A stretch of 64,000 nt of DNA from an uncultured Acetatifactor sp. (GTDB taxonomy: Bacteria; Bacillota; Clostridia; Lachnospirales; Lachnospiraceae): NCBI GenBank assembly GCA_947631615.1, contig CANRLX010000005.1:1-64000 (forward strand), read 5' to 3'. The translations under genes were made by a program, and so were the position numbers. Under the pieces are notes generated by a model. The model was given only the letters and a program-made list of their open reading frames with translations, did not search any database and was not told the DNA's origin. Shown piece after piece: positions 20,608 through 30,843 of the stretch (its first letter is position 1; each line of letters begins with the position of its first letter).

Positions 20608-21551
20608 TCGCCAGAGTCCTCTCTCTCCACATTCAGCCGCTCTCGGATCACATACTGGGGAGAATTGTTCATACAGATATAGATCCGTCCGATGTATTCG
20701 CCTATCATTCCCAGCATGATCATAATCATGCCGCCAAAGAATACGATGGCCGCCATCAGGGAGCTGAAACCGATGGGCACCTCCGGGTTCACCAGGCGCT
20801 TGATCACCGTATAGATGCCATAGAGGAATCCCGCAAACGCAAACCCGCCTCCCACCGCCGTGGCGATGCGGAGAGGCTTTACGGAAAATGCCGTGAACCC
20901 GTTGAACCAGAGATTCAAAAGCTTCTTCAGGGTGTAGCCGGACGTGCCCTCCTCGCGCTCCCTGTGGGTCACCGAAACATTTGCGATATTTTTGGTGGTG
21001 CGCAGCACAAGGCCGATCACGTAGGGGTACGAGTTCTCATAGCGGATCATATCCTCCACCACGAATCTGCGCACTGCAAAGTAGCTGGAGATATACAGAT
21101 CCGCGGGCTTATTCAGCATCATGCGGGTCATCAGGTCGTTGACCCTGCTCCCCAGATTGCGAAATGCGGAGTGCTGCTTGTGATCATACCTGGCATACAC
21201 CGCATCGTACCCCTCCTCCAGCTTTTCCAAAAGCTTATCCACCTCGTCCGCCGGAGTCTGCCCGTCGTCGTCCAGACACACCACATAGTCCCCGTCCGAG
21301 TGGCGAAGCCCCGCCATCAGCGCGGCGTGCTGCCCAAAGTTTCTGGCAAATCCGATCCCCTTGATATCCCTCCGCTCCTGACAAAGCCTGCGGATCACGC
21401 CGAAGGTGTCGTCCGGCGAACAATCGTTTACCAGTATCATGTCGTATTCATACTGCGTCATCTGCCTCATTTTTTCGTCGATCTCCGCCACCACATGAGG
21501 GAGCGTATGCTCCGACCGGTAACAGGGAATCACAAAGCTTACCTTCTTCAT
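20604..21551 (-). CDS. GT2 with two C-terminal TM segments (GtrB/DPM1-like)
   Basis: VSFVIPCYRSEHTLPHVVAEI, DMILVNDCSPDDTFGVI, VVCLDDDGQTPADEVDKLL. Confidence 0.93.
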   Translation of the reverse strand: MKKVSFVIPCYRSEHTLPHVVAEIDEKMRQMTQYEYDMILVNDCSPDDTFGVIRRLCQERRDIKGIGFARNFGQHAALMAGLRHSDGDYVVCLDDDGQTPADEVDKLLEKLEEGYDAVYARYDHKQHSAFRNLGSRVNDLMTRMMLNKPADLYISSYFAVRRFVVEDMIRYENSYPYVIGLVLRTTKNIANVSVTHREREEGTSGYTLKKLLNLWFNGFTAFSVKPLRIATAVGGGFAFAGFLYGIYTVIKRLVNPEVPIGFSSLMAAIVFFGGMIMIMLGMIGEYIGRIYICMNNSPQYVIRERLNVEREDSGE

Positions 21552-21580
21552 CTTATCTCTTCCTCTCCTGAAAACGGATC

Positions 21581-22129
21581 CTATCTCCCGCCCTTCGCTT
21601 CCGCCGGCGCTATCGCCGCCATCCAGACGATATCCCTATAAGTCCCGTCAATCTTCACATCGTCCTTGAGAAAGCCTTCTCTTTGGAATCCCGCCTTCTC
21701 GTAGCTGCGGATCGCCTGCCCGTTGCCCGCCAGCGCCCGAAGGTATATCCGGTGCAGTCCCTCCTCCTCGAAGCAGTACCGAAGCATCAGCTTTGCCGCC
21801 GCTGTCCCCAGGCCCCTGCCCCGGGCAGACGCCTCCCCGATAAAGATGCCGTACTCCGCCTTCTCGTGCTGCCTGTCGATATCCCGTATATAAACGGAGC
21901 CGAGGGCCTGATCCGTCCTCAGGTCGCAGATGATCATCTGTACTGCCTCCCCGGTCTCCACCTTCGTCCGGATCCAACGCTCATGACTCTCTCTGGTAAA
22001 GAGCTCCCGATAGATAAAATTTCTGCGCACCCCGTCGCTGTTGCGCCACCGGATGATCCTGTCCGTATCTTCCGCCGTCATCAGCCGCAGATAGATGCCG
22101 GCCTCCTCATCCCTGTACTCTTCTCTCAT
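21581..22129 (-). CDS. GNAT-family N-acetyltransferase
   Basis: IYLRLMTAEDTDRIIRWRNSDGVRRNF, GIFIGEASARGRGLGTAAAKLML, YEKAGFQREG; MREEYRDE start preferred. Confidence 0.9.
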   Translation of the reverse strand: MREEYRDEEAGIYLRLMTAEDTDRIIRWRNSDGVRRNFIYRELFTRESHERWIRTKVETGEAVQMIICDLRTDQALGSVYIRDIDRQHEKAEYGIFIGEASARGRGLGTAAAKLMLRYCFEEEGLHRIYLRALAGNGQAIRSYEKAGFQREGFLKDDVKIDGTYRDIVWMAAIAPAEAKGGR

Positions 22130-23774
22130 CCGCTTTCTTCCTCTCTTCCCTGATACGGGCCGGACTCCCCAAAGAGCCCTTCGTCTCTCCCGCAAAATAC
22201 AACAATAAATAATGCAGCAGCCAGGTGATCATTCCGGAGACCACGCCGTACTCGGTCATCCCGTAGCAGAACACCGCCGTCAGAAAGACCAGACAGACGG
22301 CGGCCTGGCCGTCTCCCCGCCGGATCACACAGAAGCAAAACCGCCCGATCGCATACAGCGTCAGCCCCAGATAGAGGGCTCCCGCCACTATCCCGTAGTC
22401 ATATGCCGTCTGCAGGATCGAATTGTGGGCATGACCGTAATACACATCCCTCGTCAGATAAAAACCGGACTCCTCTCTACGGTGCCCCCACAGGTTCAGA
22501 TGCCGCAGATAATAGGCATAGATCGTCTTTCGGATGCTGATGGAGCTCTCCAGATCCAGATCCGGCAGGCTGAAGGGCTCGTCAGGACTGCTGCCCGGCC
22601 CCTCCGCTTCCTCCGCATACGCCGTCATCACCCAGGGCAGGGACACATATGCCTCCGTGTCCGTTCCCACCCGGATGCCGAACATTCTCAGGACACGCTC
22701 CAGATTGACGCTCAGCGCCCTCTCAAAGGAGATGTACCGCTCGCTGTTCCAGGGGTCGAAGGAGCGCACGCTTTCGTCCTCCCGATATTCATCCGCAAAC
22801 CAGATCGGATGATGCAGGATCACGGGCAGATACCGGATGCAGCCGTACACCACAGGGACGCTGACCGCGATACAGACCAAAAGCGCGGCAAAATGAAACA
22901 GCCATCGGTAAAAGCTCTTATGATATACCACATCGTAGAGGGTGTAGGCCAAAATCGTGGCCGCAAAGACGCCCACCAGGGAGGAGCGCCCTCCGGTGAA
23001 AAGCAAAAATCCAATGCTTCCCGCCGAGAGCCCGAACCAAAGAACCGTCGTCCAACGGGGGCGGCCCTGTTCCTTCGACCAGATCCATTTGCAGAGGAAC
23101 GCACAGGAAGCGATCATATAAAAAATCCCGTTCTGGGTCTCTCCCGTATACAGTCCGCGATACCGCACATAGTCATAGGGGCGGAAGCCAAAGGCCAGCG
23201 TCTGCTGCACAAAAAACCAAAGGATCAGCCCGTTCAGCATCCCCTGAAAAAAATCTTCTCTGCGCTCTTTCGGGATCCCCGCCAGGCAGAAGCCGCCGAA
23301 GATCAACAGGCACCAGAGCGGCTCCAGGCCCTGATGGACCGAAAGAAACATCAAGAGAAACATCGCCGCGATCCCCCAAAAAAGCGGCTGTCTCAGCCCT
23401 CCCCGAACCGGCTCCCGCCGTCTCTCGTGGAACAGATAGATCACCAGATATCCCCACACCACCACATTCAGGACCGCCGTGATCCAGGGGCCGGAGTAAA
23501 GCCAAAAGCGGTGCCAAAACACACAGAGAAACGGCACCAGGACCGCACAGGCCGCCGTCCACCACAGATAGACCTTGTGACGGAAGCGCCCCCACTCCAG
23601 AGACGGGACGAGCAGCGCTGCGACCACCAGGCCGGTGCAGTTCGCCGCCGCCATCTGGACCGTGCCCTCCGCGCTTCCCCTCCTCTGGTCAATGACGCCG
23701 AACAAAAAGAAGCAGAGCATATACCAAAGCATGTACCTTGCCTTTTTCCATTTTTTCAAGCACTGATCCCGCAT
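22107..23774 (-). CDS. O-antigen ligase/polymerase-like membrane protein
   Basis: 555 aa multi-TM; GGRSSLVGVFAATILAY and YYGHAHNSILQTAYDYGIVAGALYL resemble Wzy/WaaL signatures. Confidence 0.8.
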   Translation of the reverse strand: MRDQCLKKWKKARYMLWYMLCFFLFGVIDQRRGSAEGTVQMAAANCTGLVVAALLVPSLEWGRFRHKVYLWWTAACAVLVPFLCVFWHRFWLYSGPWITAVLNVVVWGYLVIYLFHERRREPVRGGLRQPLFWGIAAMFLLMFLSVHQGLEPLWCLLIFGGFCLAGIPKERREDFFQGMLNGLILWFFVQQTLAFGFRPYDYVRYRGLYTGETQNGIFYMIASCAFLCKWIWSKEQGRPRWTTVLWFGLSAGSIGFLLFTGGRSSLVGVFAATILAYTLYDVVYHKSFYRWLFHFAALLVCIAVSVPVVYGCIRYLPVILHHPIWFADEYREDESVRSFDPWNSERYISFERALSVNLERVLRMFGIRVGTDTEAYVSLPWVMTAYAEEAEGPGSSPDEPFSLPDLDLESSISIRKTIYAYYLRHLNLWGHRREESGFYLTRDVYYGHAHNSILQTAYDYGIVAGALYLGLTLYAIGRFCFCVIRRGDGQAAVCLVFLTAVFCYGMTEYGVVSGMITWLLHYLLLYFAGETKGSLGSPARIREERKKADERRVQG

Positions 23775-23809
23775 AAACGTTATGCCCCTTCCATCCGACC
23801 GCCCTCCGT

Positions 23810-25429
23810 CTACCCTGCGGCAGGCGTCAGGATGACAAAATCTCCCTTGCGTTCCAGGATCCGATAGGTAAATTTCAGATATTGCAGATCCTCCTGATGT
23901 ACCAGAAACAGGGTCTTGTCGTCCAAGACAGGCTCCTGTCCGTCCATCGTCCTCATATTTAAAAAGTGATACCTTTCCGAATAGGGGAGCAGCCTCCGTC
24001 CCCCCGTCACATCGCTTTTCTCCTGATAGTAAAGTGCGTCGATCTCACAGGAATACTGCGTCAAAATCTCCGCCATCTCCCGATTAAACTGCCATCCCAT
24101 GTTCCCCGTGACGTACAGCGTATCATATTCCTCCATCCGGTCGGCATCCCTTGCCGCCTCCAAAAAATCTTCATTGTAGTAGATCCTGCTCTCCTCGCGA
24201 AAGTCCGTAAAGTAAGTAAACAGAAACCAAACGGCGCAGAGCCCGTACACGCAGGCGGCCGCCGGCACAAAAAGCTTCGCGCGGCTCCGCAGCCGCTTTG
24301 CCGTCCACCACAGCCCGTACCCGCACAACATGATCATCGGGTAAAAGATGATATTGATCCGGTTCACATTCACCTGGTAGGTGATGATCCCCACCCACAC
24401 GCCGGTGACAAAAAAGCCCCACAGCGCAAGATCCCTCGTCTTGCGCGCCGGCTCCCGCTCCCGAAAGAGCCTCCGCGTAAACGAAACGGCCCCGATCGCC
24501 AGAAAGGGAATGGACACATGGTACATGGGCCCAAACTGCGGCAGCGCATTCACCACATAGTCCGGCATCTGGAGGAATATCCGGCTGAACAGATACCAGA
24601 GATTGCTTCCCAGCTGCGCCAGGGAAAAATGCAGAAAGAGAATATCGTTTCCGCGCACGCTCTCCGGAAAACGGCTCATGGTAAAAAGCGGCGTCTCGAT
24701 GGTCTCCCAGTGAAACAGATTGATGGCCATGACCAGCATCTCCGGCAGCGCCACCGCGCAGAAGATCAGCGCGCACCACAGGACCTCCCGCAGCAGAAGC
24801 TGTCCCTTCTTAAGACACCACAGGGCAAACACCGCGAGGAAGGGGATCACCGAATAGACCGCGATTCCGTAGCAGTAAAAGGTCAGCCCGAAAAAGACCA
24901 TGGACAGATACAAAAACCTCCGCTTCTTAAGTCCCAGCAGGAGAAGATAAAACGCCAGCAGAAAGACATGGGGAAACAAATTGCAGTCCAGCGACCATCT
25001 GCTCTGCATAAAATGCCAGGGGTTTATGGCAGTCAGGGCCAGAAAGAGAAGTCCCATCCCGGGGGAGAAAAGCCTCTTCCCCACCAGATACATAAGCGCC
25101 ATCGCGCCGCAGCTTACAAGCAGCATGGGCAGGCGCACCGCCGTCAAGGTCAGTCCCCCCACCCTCAGAAAGGGCACCATAAGGTAGGACAAAAGCACGC
25201 TCATCTGGCTGACCTGCCACGCGGAAAAGTGTACCGGAAGCCGCACGCCGAACCGGTCCGTTCCGTAGCGGGAGAGCGCCCAGGCATCCACCGCGCCCAT
25301 CGCCTCGTCCTGGTTCACTCCCGCCGGCACACTGCCAAACGCGATACACCGGAGCAGGATCCCCACAGACAGGATCCCCCAAAATAAAATTTGTTCTCTG
25401 CTCACGCGGAGCCGTCCCGACCTTCGCAT
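23810..25429 (-). CDS. GT39/ArnT-like glycosyltransferase (membrane)
   Basis: GSVPAGVNQDEAMGAVDAWAL, NPWHFMQSRWSLDCNLFPH; MRRSGRLRVSRE start preferred. Confidence 0.82.
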   Translation of the reverse strand: MRRSGRLRVSREQILFWGILSVGILLRCIAFGSVPAGVNQDEAMGAVDAWALSRYGTDRFGVRLPVHFSAWQVSQMSVLLSYLMVPFLRVGGLTLTAVRLPMLLVSCGAMALMYLVGKRLFSPGMGLLFLALTAINPWHFMQSRWSLDCNLFPHVFLLAFYLLLLGLKKRRFLYLSMVFFGLTFYCYGIAVYSVIPFLAVFALWCLKKGQLLLREVLWCALIFCAVALPEMLVMAINLFHWETIETPLFTMSRFPESVRGNDILFLHFSLAQLGSNLWYLFSRIFLQMPDYVVNALPQFGPMYHVSIPFLAIGAVSFTRRLFREREPARKTRDLALWGFFVTGVWVGIITYQVNVNRINIIFYPMIMLCGYGLWWTAKRLRSRAKLFVPAAACVYGLCAVWFLFTYFTDFREESRIYYNEDFLEAARDADRMEEYDTLYVTGNMGWQFNREMAEILTQYSCEIDALYYQEKSDVTGGRRLLPYSERYHFLNMRTMDGQEPVLDDKTLFLVHQEDLQYLKFTYRILERKGDFVILTPAAG

Positions 25430-25430
25430 C

Positions 25431-26798
25431 CTAAAATCCCGCCAGTTCCTTTCCCTGCAGCGCATACATCAGAAAATTGACGCCGCAGACAAGGTGATAG
25501 AAAAACACCGCCCATTCCGCCGCCACAAAAACCACCTTAACGCTTCTTCGCCACTGCAGCGTATTCTTCCACATCAAAAGAAGCGTCATCAAAAACACAA
25601 AGAACATACCGTGCATATAGCCCCATGAAAAGTTGGCGTGGAGCATACGAAACCCCTTCTCATAAAGGCACAGAAACATTGCCGTGGCCGTCAGATACAC
25701 AAGCCAGGCAAACCGATAATACCGGTTTCTCAGAAGCTCCTTCCCATTTAACACCAAAACCCCAATGGGAAGCGCCATCCCCATCAGGATGCTGAGCGGG
25801 ATGTTTCCGGTGTAATTGCTCCACACCCTGGCGAAAGCAAACCCGATCCCCGTCTCCTCCCCCAGCGCGTTGGATCCGGAAAACACCCCGAAAAACTGAT
25901 ACAAAAGATCCAAACCCGTGGGAATCATGGTCACGCACAGGCAGACCGCATAAGGGAGACTCCTTCCCCTGCTCCGGATTCCCTGTCCCACAAGCAACAG
26001 CCCTATGACAGGCACCACCACCATGGTAAAGCTCGGCTTGGTGAGCGTGGTGAGAAAGAGACTCAGCGCAAACGGAATACAGTCCCTCCACGGGAAAGCC
26101 CCAAAGACCTCCCGCCAGCCCGAGGCGCCTCTCTCCCGCCAGAGCCCCTCCAGATCGGAAAGCATCCGGCAACCCTCAAAAAAGCAAACGACCGCAAACG
26201 GCCTGGTCGCCAGATAAGTGGCGTTCCAGATGGGATTGGGCGTATAGATCCCCATGCAGCGGTACGCGTAGTCAAATCCGAAAAAAGAAGTGTTCTTGGG
26301 GGAATACAGATTCCCCAGAAGAAACAGGGCAAAGGTGAGGAAGGTGGCAGCCGGCCCGATCCACCGCTCTCCCTCCTGCGCCTCGGCGCTTCCGAACAGG
26401 AGCGCGCGCAGTCCGCGGCACAGATATCCCTGCGTGATCCAAAGCCCAAGCCCGTTCAAAAGGGCCGTGGTGACAGCCACCGCAAGCGGCGCACCGCAGA
26501 TCCAGGACAGCGCTTTGGCCACGGAAAAAAACAACGGATAGGGAAACTCATACTCGCCCGCCACACCGCGCACCTTGTCCACATAGGCGGGCATATCGGA
26601 CACAAAATCCGGCACCTCATAGCACTGCATGACAAACAGATACAGCGTCACCGCGGTATAGAGAACAAGCAACAGCAGGAATACAAACCTGCCCGCCGTA
26701 CTCTGCCGTCTCCACTCCCCGGCCCAGGCGCCAAGCCAGCCCGAAAGCCCTGTTTTCTTTGTATGCTCTGCCGCTCTGCGGCCCACCGTCTGCTGCAT
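25431..26798 (-). CDS. Multi-pass membrane protein, GT-C-like (paralogue of 40670..41983)
   Basis: Shared block GIYTPNPIWNATYLATRPFAV / GVFTGNPFHNATYLAARPFAI, plus TKPSFTMVVVPVIGLL / TKPSFTIVLVGTAGLV. Confidence 0.78.
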   Translation of the reverse strand: MQQTVGRRAAEHTKKTGLSGWLGAWAGEWRRQSTAGRFVFLLLLVLYTAVTLYLFVMQCYEVPDFVSDMPAYVDKVRGVAGEYEFPYPLFFSVAKALSWICGAPLAVAVTTALLNGLGLWITQGYLCRGLRALLFGSAEAQEGERWIGPAATFLTFALFLLGNLYSPKNTSFFGFDYAYRCMGIYTPNPIWNATYLATRPFAVVCFFEGCRMLSDLEGLWRERGASGWREVFGAFPWRDCIPFALSLFLTTLTKPSFTMVVVPVIGLLLVGQGIRSRGRSLPYAVCLCVTMIPTGLDLLYQFFGVFSGSNALGEETGIGFAFARVWSNYTGNIPLSILMGMALPIGVLVLNGKELLRNRYYRFAWLVYLTATAMFLCLYEKGFRMLHANFSWGYMHGMFFVFLMTLLLMWKNTLQWRRSVKVVFVAAEWAVFFYHLVCGVNFLMYALQGKELAGF

Positions 26799-26818
26799 AT
26801 CGCCCTACCCCGAATCCT

Positions 26819-27955
26819 CTACGAATACTGATTGCACAACCGGATCACCCGTTCCGCCTCCTCGTCCGTCATCTCGGGGAAGAGGGGCAGCGTCACACAG
26901 TGGGACGAAAGGTACTCCGCATTGGGACAGTCTCCCTCCCGATACCCCAGGTGCGCGTATGCCTTCTGCAGGTGGCAGGGCACCGGATAGTGCATATTGC
27001 ACTCCACATCCGCCTCCGCCATATAGCGCACAAAATCCTCGTGATCCGGCACCGTGACCACAAACAGGTGGTACACCGGCGTGGTATTCTCCGGATGCCT
27101 CTGCATGGTGATCCGGGGATTTTGAATCTCCCTCAGATACCGCTCGCTGATCCTTTGTCTGCGCCTGGTCCACTCGGGAAGGAAGCGCAGGCTCACGGAG
27201 AGCACCGCCCCCTGAATCCCCTCCAGACGGTAATTGTAGCCGATCTCATCGTGGTAATACCGCACATCGCAGCCCTGGTTTTTGAGCCGCGTGATATGGT
27301 CGTAATATTCCTTTTTGTCGCAGGTCACACTGCCGCCCTCCCCGAAAGCGTACAGATTCTTGCCGGGATAGAAGCTGAAGCATCCCATCTCCCCCAGGGT
27401 GCCCACGTTTTTCCCCTCAAACTTTGCGCCGTGGGCCTGCGCGCAGTCCTCTACCACAAACAGGCCGTTTTTTTCCGCAACGGCTTGGATGCCGGAAACG
27501 TCAAAGGGCTGGCCGTAGAGATGCACCCCGATGATCCCCTTGGTGCGCTCCGTGATCTTCTTTGCGACATCCGCCGGATCGATCTCCCAGGTGTCGGCGG
27601 TACAGTCCGCAAACACCGGAGTCGCGCCGGTGTAGCTCACGCCCCAGGCGGTGGCAATGTACGTGTTCGCCGGCACGATCACCTCGTCGCCGGGTCCGAC
27701 GCCCAGCGCCAGCATCGCGCAGTGGAGCGCCGAGGTGCCGTTGTTCACGCCGCAGGCGTACCGGCTGCCCACATATTCCGCAAACTCTCGGTCGAACGCA
27801 TCCGCATACTTCCCTCCGGAAAACGCCGTCTCCCCGCACACTCTGCCGATGGCATCCAGATACTCCTGCCTGTGCGCCTCAAAATCTCTCGTCAGATCGA
27901 TCCTCTTCAAATGCTGTGCCATATGCCACTCTCCTTGTCCGCCAACCGTATGCAC
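26819..27955 (-). CDS. DegT/DnrJ/EryC1/StrS family aminotransferase
   Basis: YACGVNNGTSALHCAMLALGVGPGDEVIVPANTYIATAWGVSYTGATPVFADC, VVEDCAQAHGAKFEGK, FSFYPGKNLYAFGEGG. Confidence 0.95.
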   Translation of the reverse strand: MHTVGGQGEWHMAQHLKRIDLTRDFEAHRQEYLDAIGRVCGETAFSGGKYADAFDREFAEYVGSRYACGVNNGTSALHCAMLALGVGPGDEVIVPANTYIATAWGVSYTGATPVFADCTADTWEIDPADVAKKITERTKGIIGVHLYGQPFDVSGIQAVAEKNGLFVVEDCAQAHGAKFEGKNVGTLGEMGCFSFYPGKNLYAFGEGGSVTCDKKEYYDHITRLKNQGCDVRYYHDEIGYNYRLEGIQGAVLSVSLRFLPEWTRRRQRISERYLREIQNPRITMQRHPENTTPVYHLFVVTVPDHEDFVRYMAEADVECNMHYPVPCHLQKAYAHLGYREGDCPNAEYLSSHCVTLPLFPEMTDEEAERVIRLCNQYS

Positions 27956-28007
27956 GGTAACCTTTTTCTCTCTTCCTCAAGCCTTGCAAAGAGCTCCATA
28001 AAAACGC

Positions 28008-28721
28008 CTAGAGGTAAAACTCCTTCCAAAGCCTGGCGATCTGCACCAGGTAATTGCAGACCGTCTTGAACACCTTCACCGTGGTGTTGTAATCCTCCTG
28101 CCACTCCACCGGATAATCCAGCACCCTCACGCCGCTTTTCTCCGCCCGCAGCAGAAACTCGATCATATAGAACCATCCGTTGTCGTCGCTGCACTGTGCG
28201 ATCAGAGACTTGGCCGTGCCGCTCCGCACAAAGGTAAAACCGCAGATCGCATCCGTGGACTTCATCCGCAGAAACACCTTCAGCAAAATCAAAAGCCCCT
28301 GGGACGTGATCTTGCGATACCATTTGCGCCCCCGCGTGTCCGACTCCCTGGCGAAGCGGCTGCCGTTGATGTACTCCACCTCCCGCTGTGTCTCAAACAG
28401 ATGGATGGCCTCCCCCAGGTGCCGGATGTTCGTGGACAGGTCAATGTCCATATAGCCCACCACGTCTCCGCGGCTCAGCTCCACGCCCCGCCGAAAGGCG
28501 GCGCCCACACCGCGCACCTGGATGCGCTCATACTGCACCTTCTCATACTTTTCACACAGCATCCCCGCGATCTGGGGCGTCTCGTCCTCCGAACCGTTGT
28601 CCACGATAAGAATCTCGTAGTCCTGAAAATCGATCTTCCGCAGATACTCCACCGTCCGCGTCACGCCGCTCTCCAGCCTAAGTCTTTCATTCAATACCGG
28701 AAAAATAATCGTAAGCATCAT
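28008..28721 (-). CDS. Glycosyltransferase family 2
   Basis: MLTIIFPVLNERLRLESGVTRTVEYL, EILIVDNGSEDETPQIA, GDVVGYMDIDLSTN. Confidence 0.9.
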   Translation of the reverse strand: MMLTIIFPVLNERLRLESGVTRTVEYLRKIDFQDYEILIVDNGSEDETPQIAGMLCEKYEKVQYERIQVRGVGAAFRRGVELSRGDVVGYMDIDLSTNIRHLGEAIHLFETQREVEYINGSRFARESDTRGRKWYRKITSQGLLILLKVFLRMKSTDAICGFTFVRSGTAKSLIAQCSDDNGWFYMIEFLLRAEKSGVRVLDYPVEWQEDYNTTVKVFKTVCNYLVQIARLWKEFYL

Positions 28722-29671
28722 TTGGTCAGTTTCTCCACTCCTTCTACCACATAGCGCTGCCGTTTAAAGCTCATGCTCAGAATGACGGACAAATATTTAA
28801 AGATCAGCGTCAGCATCACCGACATCATAAAGAAACCGAAGGACAGAAGCGCCATAATGGACAGCCAGCCCTCCACAGGCCGCACCGTGCTGAAGATGGA
28901 GTACACGATATAGCCGAACATGATGATCAGCGCCCCGAAGAGCACGATGCTCACCGCCAGGGAAAGCCGCTCCAGCACATCCGTAAAGATGATGATGGTA
29001 TCTCCGGCCAGCGTGCTGCGGCTGCCCCTCTCCTCCTGGTTCCTGCTCCGGTGTGACACGACCGTCCTGCGGTTGTCATAGGTGATGGTATCCGTCTTCA
29101 GGCCGCAGTTCATATACATCGCCTTGCGGTAGGGGATATAGGTATTCATCTGGTTCACCCGGTTGACCGCCCTGCGGGAGACCACGCGAAACCGCTCCTG
29201 GCGGAGCTTGCTCCGGTAATGGCTGCCCCAGTTGTAGAGCGCATAGAACAGACGGGAGCTGAGATCCACCCCGTAGAGGGGCGCCGCCGCCACCACATCG
29301 TAGCCCTCCAGCGCGCGCTGATAAACCTTCATGATCAGCTCCTCGTCAAAATCCAGCTGGCACTTGTCAAACTCAAACAAAAAGTCTCCCACCGCCAGGT
29401 CGCTTCCGGCGTTCATAGCGGTCTCCACTCCCTGATAAAAGCTTAAGTTGATCATGCTGACCACCGGCGGCCGCTCCAGCTCCTCCAAAAAGGCGTGGAT
29501 CTGCTCCAGCGTGTCGTCGGTACAGCCGTCGTTGACACACACGATCTCGTATTTTTCAAAATGTTCCCGCATCGTCTGACAGATCCTGCGCAGGAAGCCT
29601 CGGACAGCGCTCCCCTCGTTGTGCAGATAAATGACGCAGGACACGAAATTTTTCTCTTTGTTCGGTTCCAT
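28718..29671 (-). CDS. Glycosyltransferase family 2 with C-terminal TM segments
   Basis: FVSCVIYLHNEGSAVRGFLRRICQTM, EIVCVNDGCTDDTLEQI; MEPNKEKNF start preferred. Confidence 0.9.
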   Translation of the reverse strand: MEPNKEKNFVSCVIYLHNEGSAVRGFLRRICQTMREHFEKYEIVCVNDGCTDDTLEQIHAFLEELERPPVVSMINLSFYQGVETAMNAGSDLAVGDFLFEFDKCQLDFDEELIMKVYQRALEGYDVVAAAPLYGVDLSSRLFYALYNWGSHYRSKLRQERFRVVSRRAVNRVNQMNTYIPYRKAMYMNCGLKTDTITYDNRRTVVSHRSRNQEERGSRSTLAGDTIIIFTDVLERLSLAVSIVLFGALIIMFGYIVYSIFSTVRPVEGWLSIMALLSFGFFMMSVMLTLIFKYLSVILSMSFKRQRYVVEGVEKLTK

Positions 29672-29712
29672 AGGGCACCTTCTCCTTCCGTCTATGCCTG
29701 ACCGCCGCGCGG

Positions 29713-30843
29713 TCAATCCAGATACTCGTCCAGATCGTACACCGTGTTGATCTTGCCCGACAGCACGCTGATAAAAGTGGGATCCGTTGAAACGCTCCGA
29801 ATCACCGTCGGTCTGGAATCGTCTATCTCGGAAGCCTTTAGGATCGGCTTCATGGAAAAGAGCGATCTCTCATAGGCAAACTGGTATTCCTCCCTCATAT
29901 ACTTGCGCGCCAGCGCCGACATATATTCCCAGGCGCTCTCCGGCTTTCTGTCGCAAACATCGCAGTTTCCCAGCCACCCTTCCCGACAGAGCCCCTCCTC
30001 CGTACAGGGAAACCGCGGGATCGTGTCGTAGCTGGTGTCGTGGGGGGTAAAGGTCACGGAGGTTAAGGAGTGACAGCCCGTCTTTCCAAAGGGCATGATG
30101 GAGAAAAACGGCCCGTCCATCACCGTGAGGCCCACATCCTTCAGCCGGTCGTTTACACGGCAGAGAATGATCTCACAGAGCTCATACTTTAAGCCAAAGG
30201 ACTCTGTGGCGGCTCCCTCCACCCGGGCGAGCACCTGATTCACCGAGGCGTAGGTGGCATTCAGCACAAAGGGCGCCTCATAGCGCTCCTCCCGCCCCTC
30301 GTGCAGAGCCGTGACCTCATAGCTTCTCTCCCCCTTTGCGATGCGGGATATCCGCCGCCCGTAACAGATCTTCACACCGGCATATCCCGCCAGCTCCTCC
30401 AAAAAGTAATCCCGCAGAATGTGGGCGTCGTAGGTGTACTCCCTGGTGAGGAACGCCCCGTCGCAGCTCCCCTCCTTAAAGTACTCCTCCACAGGGAGCT
30501 GTTTGCACGGGATCCCCGCGTCCCTGCAGAATTTTTGAAACTCCTTGGCGTCCGTCCACGAGAAATGGCCGGATGTGGCATACACCTGATCGAAGTCAAA
30601 CAAAATACAAAAGTCATAGTCCTCCACGAACCGCTTAAAATAGCCGGCCGATTTCTGCGCGGTCGCCAGAGAACGGGGATAGTGATAGCCCATATGTACT
30701 CTGGCCTGATTGATGTAGGTCGCCCTGGTAAAGGGCTCCGCCTCTATTTCCAGCACCGTGACCCGCTGCCCCCTGCGGGCGCAGTACAGTGCGGCATATA
30801 AGCCGTACAAGCCGGCGCCGATAATCAGTTTATCTGTCGTCAT
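29713..30843 (-). CDS. FAD-dependent oxidoreductase (DAO family)
   Basis: LIIGAGLYGLYAALYCARRGQRVTVLEIEAEPFTRAT (Rossmann GxGxxG). Confidence 0.87.
   Translation of the reverse strand: MTTDKLIIGAGLYGLYAALYCARRGQRVTVLEIEAEPFTRATYINQARVHMGYHYPRSLATAQKSAGYFKRFVEDYDFCILFDFDQVYATSGHFSWTDAKEFQKFCRDAGIPCKQLPVEEYFKEGSCDGAFLTREYTYDAHILRDYFLEELAGYAGVKICYGRRISRIAKGERSYEVTALHEGREERYEAPFVLNATYASVNQVLARVEGAATESFGLKYELCEIILCRVNDRLKDVGLTVMDGPFFSIMPFGKTGCHSLTSVTFTPHDTSYDTIPRFPCTEEGLCREGWLGNCDVCDRKPESAWEYMSALARKYMREEYQFAYERSLFSMKPILKASEIDDSRPTVIRSVSTDPTFISVLSGKINTVYDLDEYLD

Noticed and set aside
22212-25387. Large + strand ORFs (551 and 473 aa) opposite the O-antigen ligase-like and GT39-like genes
   Set aside because: Antisense shadows; the - strand proteins have clear TM and family motifs.
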